Shown here: positions 32,020 through 37,161 of the stretch, piece after piece
Layout of the letters: the number at the start of each line of letters is the position of its first letter
How positions within the stretch are numbered: position 1 is the first letter of the stretch
Virus record (IMG/VR): IMGVR_UViG_3300028146_000024
Location: 1-37,161 of that record
DNA length: 37,161 nt
Reading direction: 5' to 3' (one strand)
Source of the DNA: a virus
The notes under the pieces: model-generated
What the model was told of the DNA's origin: nothing
The model's database searches: none
Seen by the model: only the letters and a program-made list of their open reading frames with translations
Position numbers and translations under genes: made by a program

Positions 32020-32403
32020 ATGAAATTCAGCGAAGCAATGCAAGAGTTAAAGAATGGATTAAAGTTAACGCGTCAAACCTGGGTAGGGAGTATGTATTTT
32101 CAGATGGATAGTAACACTGAAATAGTTCATTGCTTTCAACCTTCATTCAAATATTTTACTTATGATGAATCAATCATGCTTTCCAATGGATGGGAAGTTG
32201 AAGGCGAAGAAGGTGAATTTTATTTTTACGATATAATTTCCTTCTTGCAACAAGGAAAGAAAGCAAAATTAAAAGAATGGAAAGAAACTTATATTAAATA
32301 TAATCCAAAAGAAAAATGTCTTGTATCGCATGAAATGATATCTTTTAATTACCATCCTGATTTCGAATCATTTACATCATTAGATTGGATAGTCATTCCA
32401 TGA
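32020..32403 (+). CDS. Tandem Tad2-like protein (two DUF2829-like repeats)
   Basis: 127 residues made of two similar halves. First: MKFSEAMQELKNGLKLTRQTW .. YDESIMLSNGWEV. Second, from about 70: FYFYDIISFLQQGKKAKLKEW .. FTSLDWIVI. Each follows the FxEAxxxLxxGxKxxRxxW..DWxV scheme of DUF2829/Tad2. Tad2 forms multimers that sequester Thoeris signals, so a covalent tandem is a plausible variant. Anti-defence use is inferred. It starts the downstream early gene run. Confidence 0.6.
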   Translation: MKFSEAMQELKNGLKLTRQTWVGSMYFQMDSNTEIVHCFQPSFKYFTYDESIMLSNGWEVEGEEGEFYFYDIISFLQQGKKAKLKEWKETYIKYNPKEKCLVSHEMISFNYHPDFESFTSLDWIVIP

Positions 32404-32711
32404 ATGAAAAGTCAAAACAAATAAATGAACAAGAGTTTTATGAGATTGTCCATATTATTGCAAAACCTACGTTTCATTTCATTTTAAAGCGCATCACAAA
32501 AGAAATATTGAACAACAAAAAATATCAACAACTTGATGTGAATGACTTTTTTAATGCGCTCATTGCTTCTATGGCAAGCATCGACACTAACATGATTCGT
32601 TGGATGCAAGGGTTCTATAAAATAAAAACCAACAGCCAACTAGATCAAAACAGACTAATCATGACCCTAGTACGTAGCTTAAACGAACAATTAGAAATAA
32701 TTGTCCAATAG
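32400..32711 (+). CDS. Unknown helical protein A
   Basis: 103 residues from ATG 32400, overlapping the Tad2-like stop as ATGA. All helical (EFYEIVHIIAKPTFHFILKRI .. RLIMTLVRSLNEQLEIIV). Similar in layout to the protein at 33201-33473 (FHFxxK, then a VSSHIS/IASMAS-type helix, and a closing EN/LVRSLNEQLE helix), so the two may be paralogues. Function unknown. Confidence 0.5.
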   Translation: MNEKSKQINEQEFYEIVHIIAKPTFHFILKRITKEILNNKKYQQLDVNDFFNALIASMASIDTNMIRWMQGFYKIKTNSQLDQNRLIMTLVRSLNEQLEIIVQ

Positions 32712-32719
32712 GAGTTTAT

Positions 32720-32923
32720 ATGGCACTTATGATATGTCCATTGCACGGTTATCAATGTGGGGGAAATTGCATGGCTGCTAGCCAACAGATGGGAATGGCT
32801 GATTATCATCGCTATCTCAATGATCAGATGGGCAGAGCAATGCAACAACAAATTGCACAATATCCAGCATCATCAAAGGAAACAAAGAAACCAAACAAAA
32901 AACTTTTACTAATACAGAGGTGA
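32720..32923 (+). CDS. Small Gln/Met-rich protein
   Basis: 67 residues, GGAG before ATG. Cysteines C6, C13, C17 near the N-terminus (MICPLHGYQCGGNCMAA), then QQ-rich helix and a Lys-rich tail. No known family. Part of a compact early run. Confidence 0.5.
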   Translation: MALMICPLHGYQCGGNCMAASQQMGMADYHRYLNDQMGRAMQQQIAQYPASSKETKKPNKKLLLIQR

Positions 32924-32926
32924 AAC

Positions 32927-33211
32927 ATGTCTTTACTTAAATACAAAGAAATTTTAGTTCTTGCAAAAGAAAAAATTAACGAAGTAATGGCACCGCTACG
33001 CGCTCGTGAAATGCGCAAGAAAGGCGAGCTTGAGGCATGTAAGTTAGAAAGCATTATTGCAGAGAAAGAACAAAAAATTCAAGAGTACGCATCAACCTAT
33101 CCTATTGACTTCGACAAATTGATTGATGCAATAGACGAACTTGAATTAGTGAAACGCCGAAAAGAACAATTTGAAAAAATTATTCAGGAGATGTTTGACG
33201 ATGAAAAATGA
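32927..33211 (+). CDS. Coiled-coil early protein
   Basis: 94 residues, GAGGTG upstream. Long charged helices (KYKEILVLAKEKINEVM; ELEACKLESIIAEKEQKIQEY; LVKRRKEQFEKIIQEMF). Resembles small helical phage proteins sometimes called tape-like or unknown. Ends by overlapping the next start. Confidence 0.55.
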   Translation: MSLLKYKEILVLAKEKINEVMAPLRAREMRKKGELEACKLESIIAEKEQKIQEYASTYPIDFDKLIDAIDELELVKRRKEQFEKIIQEMFDDEK

Positions 33212-33473
33212 TTTTATAGATATGATAAAAGCGTTTGCAGATATATTGACAAATCATTCGTTCCACTTCTTAATTAAAAACTTTGAAGACGGCGCCGGAG
33301 TAAAAGAGGTTATGGATGTGGTTGTTAGCTCGCATATTTCTGCATTATTTAATGTAATGACACAAGTCGCCAAAGGCCAACCAGAATCAGAAATTCTCGT
33401 CGAAAATTTCATTTCTGGACTAGAAACAGCAATAAAGAACCTTAAACCAATACAAAATGTGGAAAAAATTTAA
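33201..33473 (+). CDS. Unknown helical protein B
   Basis: 90 residues from ATG 33201 (GGAG upstream; a start at 33171 lies deep inside the preceding gene and is rejected). All helical, FHFLIKNFEDGAGVKEVMDV .. SEILVENFISGLETAI. Possible paralogue of the protein at 32400-32711. Function unknown. Confidence 0.5.
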   Translation: MKNDFIDMIKAFADILTNHSFHFLIKNFEDGAGVKEVMDVVVSSHISALFNVMTQVAKGQPESEILVENFISGLETAIKNLKPIQNVEKI

Positions 33474-33880
33474 TGAATGATTCAAAAGATATAATAAATA
33501 AATATACAAATTTTAATAAGAAAAAAGATCATTATATTCTTGATGAAAATAACAATGTTATCGAAGCAGACTTAACGACATGGGCACAATTTATTGGAGA
33601 TGAAAGAGAAAGAAGTATCGTTAAACAAGAATATATTGGTGATCTTCAGGTATCAACTATTTTCATTGGTTTAGATCATAATTTAGCAGGTTTAATTACA
33701 AAAGGCGAACACAGGCCACATATATTTGAAACGATGATATTCAAAGATAATAAAGATATCTACTGTGATCGATATTCAACATGGGAAGAAGCAAAAGAAG
33801 GTCATCAGAAAGCCATAGATTGGATTAACAATGGATGCAAAGAGGAAGAAGAAAGTGACAGAACAATGTCAAAGATGTAA
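33473..33880 (+). CDS. Unknown early protein
   Basis: 135 residues; start fused to the previous stop (TAATG). Contains WAQFIGDERERSIVKQEYIGD, then STIFIGLDHN and HIFETMIFKDNKDIYCDRYSTWEEAKEGHQKAIDW. This layout is frequent in phage proteins of unknown role. The last residues overlap the next gene. Confidence 0.6.
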   Translation: MNDSKDIINKYTNFNKKKDHYILDENNNVIEADLTTWAQFIGDERERSIVKQEYIGDLQVSTIFIGLDHNLAGLITKGEHRPHIFETMIFKDNKDIYCDRYSTWEEAKEGHQKAIDWINNGCKEEEESDRTMSKM

Positions 33881-34163
33881 AGAAAAAGACGAAGACTGTA
33901 GAACACTATGGATGGCTTGCTTTTATGATATGGATGAATTGGAAATTCCATTTAAAGAAGCAAAATGTGATGGTAGAAAGTTCTTTACTCTACGTGTCTG
34001 TAAAGATTGCCGCGCAGATTGGATGCGCACCATTCAGTACTGGTGGAACACTATTACTCCTAAAACAGAATCTTGCGGCAGCGGTATTTTTGTTAGAGAT
34101 TTCGGAAGCAATAAAGAAATAACCCTCGAAGAATATAGAGCTAAATATATGAAAGACTCATAA
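33855..34163 (+). CDS. Zinc-ribbon early protein
   Basis: 102 residues from GTG 33855 (GAGGAAG upstream; in-frame ATG at 33831 is the alternative). CQRCKEKDEDC and VCKDCRADWM give a probable zinc site; LWMACFYDMDELEIPF follows the first pair, an arrangement seen in other phage proteins of unknown role. Confidence 0.6.
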   Translation: MTEQCQRCKEKDEDCRTLWMACFYDMDELEIPFKEAKCDGRKFFTLRVCKDCRADWMRTIQYWWNTITPKTESCGSGIFVRDFGSNKEITLEEYRAKYMKDS

Positions 34164-34206
34164 CCAATTATATTTATATTGTAAATTTTATTACAGGGAA
34201 TAGTTC

Positions 34207-34614
34207 ATGGCCATTAATACTCTTGATTACAATGTTTTACCATACAAAAAAATAACTAGTCCAAATAACAAAGAACTAGTAACTGTTAGAGCTAACTTCA
34301 TAAACAAAAAAACTGTCCTTACATTTTCAATTGGAACAGATATTTGTGAATTATTAGATTTCAAAAAATCAGACAGAGTTAATATTTACCTTCATAAAAG
34401 AGACAAAAATGTGCATCTTATAAAGAAATCATCAACTATTAATGAAGGGTATTTATTAAGTCATAATAATGATAAAAGTAGCTTTATGACATTTACAATA
34501 AGATATCCTGGACAGTATGATTTTAGGTTAAGTCAAACTATTATTATTAGCTATGATATTAACGATGATGGATGTTTGTTATTGAATATCGAAAAATTAA
34601 AATGGAGAAAATAA
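34207..34614 (+). CDS. Unknown protein with AbrB-like beta region
   Basis: 135 residues, AGGG before ATG. FSIGTDICELLDFKKSDRVNIYLHKRDKNVHL has the swapped-hairpin scheme (strand, short helix ICELL, K-x-x-D-R-V, strand) of SpoVT/AbrB-like proteins. The rest is beta-rich. Whether it binds DNA is open. Confidence 0.5.
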   Translation: MAINTLDYNVLPYKKITSPNNKELVTVRANFINKKTVLTFSIGTDICELLDFKKSDRVNIYLHKRDKNVHLIKKSSTINEGYLLSHNNDKSSFMTFTIRYPGQYDFRLSQTIIISYDINDDGCLLLNIEKLKWRK

Positions 34615-34616
34615 AC

Positions 34617-35171
34617 ATGTATGTATATGAATCAGAATTTCCTATAGATTATTTTAGTGGTATGACCCAATTAAGTCACTATATTAACCTTTGTTTTAAA
34701 AATAAAGAAGACCCGGCATCTTATTTATCATATTATAAATTACAAAAATTTTTAATAAATTCGTTCATGGCTGTTAAATGCGCTGTTACAAATTGGGAAG
34801 GTGATATAAGAGGGGATGATATTTTTATAAGTGCTATTCCGTGGCTTGATAATACAACAAAAAAAATATTAGCATTCAAACAAGATAATAATGGCACATC
34901 TTTTATTGTATCTGAATTTCAACTCCCCTTACCAGTTAAAGATCAGCAATTTCAACTTATGAAATTACATGATTTAAATTCACAATCCATTATGATCTAT
35001 TTTGAAGAATCATTTGAGTTAACAGTTAATTTAATTGAGAGAGGAACAAAAGAAAATAATACTCAAGTGAATGTTATTCATTTAGATGAACTTAAAAATC
35101 TTTTAAATACACAAGAAAATAAAACATCAGAAAAAAAAGATAATTTATCTGATTTTGAAAAGATAGGATAA
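34617..35171 (+). CDS. Unknown early protein
   Basis: 184 residues from ATG 34617, 9 bases after GGAG; an ORF start at 34572 lies inside the upstream gene. Tyr-rich helical N-terminus, beta-rich middle (DDIFISAIPWL; TSFIVSEFQLPLPV) and an acidic charged tail. No domain recognised. Confidence 0.5.
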   Translation: MYVYESEFPIDYFSGMTQLSHYINLCFKNKEDPASYLSYYKLQKFLINSFMAVKCAVTNWEGDIRGDDIFISAIPWLDNTTKKILAFKQDNNGTSFIVSEFQLPLPVKDQQFQLMKLHDLNSQSIMIYFEESFELTVNLIERGTKENNTQVNVIHLDELKNLLNTQENKTSEKKDNLSDFEKIG

Positions 35172-35208
35172 CCAATGAAACTTCACATAATATTAAATGA
35201 GTGTTGAT

Positions 35209-35391
35209 ATGGAATGGATAAGCGTTAAAGATAGATTACCAAAAATGTATGAACGAGTTTTAACTTATTGTCCTGAGTTCCCAAGAATGCCAATAAAAGT
35301 TAATTACATTCATACTTATGACAATGAATGGGCATATGATCATTCAAGAGAAATAACTCACTGGCTGCCATTGCCAGAACCTCCCGAGTGA
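35209..35391 (+). CDS. DUF551 family protein
   Basis: 60 residues from ATG 35209 (GAGTG 5 bases upstream; in-frame ATG at 35197 is weaker). The opening MEWISVKDRLPKMYERVLTY and the ending THWLPLPEPPE are the defining ends of DUF551, a small protein family common in phages and prophages with no known function. Confidence 0.8.
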   Translation: MEWISVKDRLPKMYERVLTYCPEFPRMPIKVNYIHTYDNEWAYDHSREITHWLPLPEPPE

Positions 35392-35428
35392 TATATCATC
35401 GCACGCTCATTTACTCAGAGAGACAGTC

Positions 35429-35725
35429 ATGGAAATCAAATTAGCAGAAGCCTTGTTGCGCCGAAAGGAGTTACAAGAGAAGGTTGAGATTCTAAAGAAA
35501 TTCAAAGACAACCAATTATTTTATGAAGTACGCGGACAACGTGTTAAAGTCATGGAAGGTTTAGAAGATCTCAATGCTAATTATCCAAAGATGACAGCAT
35601 CTCAAGTGACAGCTGAATATGATTGGCACGCACGTCAGCTACGTTTAGTTGATGCAGCTATTCAGCAAGCAAACTGGACTACCATTTTAACAGTTGATGA
35701 CACCGTAATGGGTGACTTCAAGTAA
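35429..35725 (+). CDS. DIP1984-like protein
   Basis: 98 residues. LAEALLRRKELQEKVEILKKF and the ending RLVDAAIQQANWTTIL follow the DIP1984 pattern (LxEALxxRxxLQxxI.. and IN.TN-like end), once called septicolysin-like; the middle (YEVRGQRVKVMEGLEDLN) also fits. Helical, soluble. It directly precedes structured RNA 2, which may be in the same transcript. Confidence 0.6.
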   Translation: MEIKLAEALLRRKELQEKVEILKKFKDNQLFYEVRGQRVKVMEGLEDLNANYPKMTASQVTAEYDWHARQLRLVDAAIQQANWTTILTVDDTVMGDFK

Positions 35726-35733
35726 CGAGCAGT

Positions 35734-36080
35734 AGGGACAACCTAGGGCGTTATGGGAAAGGCCGCTTTGGAGCCTCAATCCATAGTGATTGGCCAATCA
35801 CGTAAGCCAGCGCACCACTGTAAAGGTGTAAGGTTGCTCACTAGACGAAAGTCACCGAGCATCGCCCTGTTAAGGCATCAGTTTTTGGGACTGAAATAAA
35901 TGGCAAACAAATCGTAAGATTTCACAGTTCGAATCTGTCGGGTTCCACGCCTAGCTTAGTAAGTGGGTAATTCCGAATAAGAGAACATTGAACAGTGTAC
36001 GTCCGTTTGACCGATTGTGATTACACCCGATTTCCGATTACTAGAAGCCCGATTAACCGACCCATGACTAGGTTGTCCCT
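35734..36080 (+). ncRNA. Structured RNA 2 (large, 13-bp closing stem)
   Basis: 347 bases without a credible gene. AGGGACAACCTAG (35734-35746) pairs perfectly with CTAGGTTGTCCCT (36068-36080). Inside: TGGAGCCT (35769-35776) with GGGTTCCA (35940-35947, two G-U pairs); GTGATT-ggcc-AATCAC (35786-35801); CACC/GGTG; GTAAGGTT (35828-35835); TGCTC/GAGCA holding GAC-GAAA-GTC; TTAAGG (35870-35875), 15 bases, CTGAAATAAAT (35891-35901); AAATC-GTAA-GATTT (35909-35922); ACAG-TTCGAAT-CTGT (35924-35938), an exact T-loop motif. The 3' 120 bases repeat CCGATT. Related to RNA 1. Class not recognised. Confidence 0.7.
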
Positions 36081-36098
36081 TTAATTTAGAGTTTAGAT

Positions 36099-36308
36099 AT
36101 GGCTTGCAACTGTAGAGATGAACATGGCGAACTTCGACCTTCTTGCATCGGTACATGCGACCTATCTAAACGTTTCTATAAAATTACGATTTTTGAAAAA
36201 AACGCCAAAGTAGAAATAAACTTCGCTGACTCACCTTTTATGTTCCCAAATAACGTTCAACTAGTAGGTTATGATCAAGAACTCAAAGACAGCATAAAAT
36301 ATAAATAG
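36099..36308 (+). CDS. Small early protein
   Basis: 69 residues, weak ribosome site. MACNCRDEHGELRPSCIGTC then beta-rich FYKITIFEKNAKVEINFAD. Three or four cysteines at the N-terminus suggest a metal site. First gene after structured RNA 2. Function unknown. Confidence 0.5.
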   Translation: MACNCRDEHGELRPSCIGTCDLSKRFYKITIFEKNAKVEINFADSPFMFPNNVQLVGYDQELKDSIKYK

Positions 36309-36309
36309 C

Positions 36310-36338
36310 TTGACTTACCTCTTTGCCATGATTATAAA
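36310..36338 (+). promoter_or_regulatory. Sigma-70 promoter for the last small gene
   Basis: TTGACT (36310-36315), 17 bases, TATAAA (36333-36338), 28 bases before the ATG at 36367. Confidence 0.75.
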
Positions 36339-36366
36339 TGCCAACCTCTTTTATTGAGGAGATACC

Positions 36367-36498
36367 ATGGCAAGATTTTATGTAGAAGGCATTGAAATTG
36401 AAATAAATGACCCAACCTTTTATCAATCAGTAGAGAAAATACAACCACTCATCGATCATCTTTCAGAATATGTTAATGACTATACTGCGCAAAATTAG
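36367..36498 (+). CDS. Small acidic protein
   Basis: 43 residues, GAGGAG before ATG. MARFYVEGIEIEINDPTFYQ then SVEKIQPLIDHLSEYVNDY: a strand pair and a helix, acidic. Has its own promoter (36310-36338), so probably made early and independently. Function unknown. Confidence 0.55.
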   Translation: MARFYVEGIEIEINDPTFYQSVEKIQPLIDHLSEYVNDYTAQN

Positions 36499-36506
36499 AA
36501 ACTCGT

Positions 36507-36527
36507 TTGGCACCCTAAAAGTGCCAA
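36507..36527 (+). promoter_or_regulatory. Strong hairpin after the last early gene
   Basis: TTGGCAC-cctaaaa-GTGCCAA, 7 pairs, without T run. Could protect the 3' end of the transcript. Confidence 0.5.
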
Positions 36528-36558
36528 CGTGTATTCGAGAAGGGACATTCCAGCCTGA

Positions 36559-36688
36559 TATAATAATATCCATGTTTTAATTATTATTTTTGTGGAGAAT
36601 CTTAAGGATCGGAAAATACAGTAGACTGAATAATTTGTCTACAAATTTCACTTAAACAAACCGCTCTTCATAATTAAAAGAGCGGTTT
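36559..36688 (+). ncRNA. Candidate small RNA between last early gene and fibre gene
   Basis: A TATAAT (36559-36564) with a poor -35, then a gene-free 120 bases with GTAGAC/GTCTAC, ending at the terminator 36658-36688. This has the parts of a small regulatory RNA but the promoter is weak. Confidence 0.3.
36658..36688. terminator. Bidirectional terminator between early and late genes
   Basis: AAACCGCTCTT-cataattaa-AAGAGCGGTTT, perfect 11-bp stem with A on one side and T on the other, between convergent early (+) and fibre (-) transcripts. Confidence 0.85.
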
Positions 36689-36694
36689 CTATGA

Positions 36695-37161
36695 TTATTG
36701 ATTACAAAATTCAGTCACAATACAAATTCCTAATGCACCAACCGCACCGGCAACATCCACACCACCGCCTGATGCAGCACCAGCCGCACCGCTACCATAT
36801 ACTTTAGAAGTGACAGAACCATTAAAGGTAGGGTTATTTGTGCCACCAGGGCATAGCTGAGTACCACCACCTTGACCTGGAATATTTGATTGAGCTGACC
36901 CTAAAACAACCTGACCTTGCGTTCCAGCATTTCCAGGTATATTGATATCACCACCCGTTGCCGTACCACCTGCACCACCATTTGATGAGGTTACCGTTGC
37001 GGATGAAGCCGCTCCCGCACTTCCAACGCCACCACCCGCTGTTAATACAGCACCTGCACCCGCTGGCGTAAATGTACTATTGCTAGCATTGCCGCCAGCA
37101 TTAGCGCCTGCGCTTCCTGCGGTTCCTGCGGCCCCGATTACAACAGCTGTATTAGCACCAA
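36695..37161 (-). CDS. Glycine-rich tail fibre, C-terminal part (cut by right edge)
   Basis: About 155 residues ending ..GICIVTEFCNQ at TAA 36697-36695. Composition is Gly, Ala, Thr and Asn in short repeats (GGDINIPGNAGTQGQVVLGS; GGVGSAGAASSATVTSSNGG), like the polyglycine-II sandwich domains that carry the receptor-binding loops of T2-like adhesins. Probably the other end of the fibre gene at 1-629; joined end to end they are out of frame, so sequence is missing between them or they are separate genes. Confidence 0.7.
   Translation of the reverse strand, partial: GANTAVVIGAAGTAGSAGANAGGNASNSTFTPAGAGAVLTAGGGVGSAGAASSATVTSSNGGAGGTATGGDINIPGNAGTQGQVVLGSAQSNIPGQGGGTQLCPGGTNNPTFNGSVTSKVYGSGAAGAASGGGVDVAGAVGALGICIVTEFCNQ

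Noticed and set aside
35902-35917. tmRNA-like tag reading frame (ATGGCAAACAAATCGTAA, Ala-Asn-Lys-Ser after Met)
   Set aside because: The GCAAAC start resembles a resume codon region, but the flanks lack the tmRNA acceptor ends, and RNA 1, which shares the core, has no such frame.
35891-35947. A tRNA gene ending in the T-arm and CCA
   Set aside because: T-loop TTCGAAT and CCA are present, but no D-arm, anticodon arm or standard 7-bp acceptor partner fits at tRNA distance; the CCA is itself paired to TGG about 170 bases upstream.
35726-36098. Group I intron
   Set aside because: No recognisable P7 or R/S core motifs, and the flanks (a gene stop on one side and a gene start on the other) are not two halves of one gene.
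1-37161. Temperate phage module
   Set aside because: No integrase, excisionase, cI/cro-like pair or ParAB found. The moron and the small regulators alone do not establish lysogeny.

Overview
The window looks like nearly all of one tailed-phage genome of the P22-like podovirus type, probably infecting a low-GC Gram-negative host. The sequence does not identify the host. The evidence is a P22-ordered head and tail-machine cassette on the minus strand: small terminase, large terminase, portal, scaffold, coat, gp4-like and gp10-like plugs, three ejection proteins, then tail fibres. It is joined to a lambda-like replication block and a plus-strand early region. I see no integrase, cI-like repressor, tRNA, CRISPR array or insertion sequence.

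Layout. 1-6675 (minus): tail fibres and the gp16-like ejection protein; three fibre genes share one roughly 120-residue module. 6675-16231 (minus): remaining virion genes. 16232-20337 (minus): accessory genes inserted between portal and large terminase, including a Tad2-like (DUF2829) protein, a collagen-like protein and a run of tiny cysteine-rich proteins. 20337-22995: terminases. 23074-23898: holin, M15-type endolysin and a zinc peptide. A terminator at 23932-23956 separates these from a leftward replication operon (24110-27444): VRR-NUC nuclease, DnaB-like helicase, an initiator gene with origin-like iterons inside it, and a winged-helix protein. 27518-36498 (plus): early genes starting with a J-domain protein, then two ribbon-helix-helix-like peptides, a Sak4-like ATPase plus SSB-like recombination pair, a tandem Tad2-like protein and many small unknowns. 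A two-gene secreted-protein moron sits inverted at 30860-31941 under its own promoter. A bidirectional terminator at 36658-36688 separates the early genes from the 3' end of a glycine-rich fibre gene running in from the right edge. The left edge cuts the 5' part of a fibre gene on the same strand, so the molecule is probably circular or circularly permuted. A blunt join of the two ends is out of frame, so a few bases or more are missing or the two pieces are different genes.

Most unusual content. Two gene-free stretches (30642-30859 and 35726-36098) appear to encode large structured RNAs. They share a core: GTAAGGTT, then TTAAGG-N15-CTGAAATAAAT with exactly the same spacing, then a hairpin, then a tRNA T-arm-like hairpin, then the 3' side of a TGG/CCA helix. 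The second is closed by a perfect 13-bp stem. I do not recognise the class. A third gene-free stretch before the portal gene (16265-16374) is closed by a perfect 12-bp inverted repeat.

How the parts work together. The initiator binds the iterons and recruits the DnaB-like helicase, possibly remodelled with help from the phage J-protein. Sak4 and the SSB-like protein support recombination. The late leftward operon then lyses the cell, packages DNA and builds the particle. The Tad2-like proteins are the best candidates for counter-defence.
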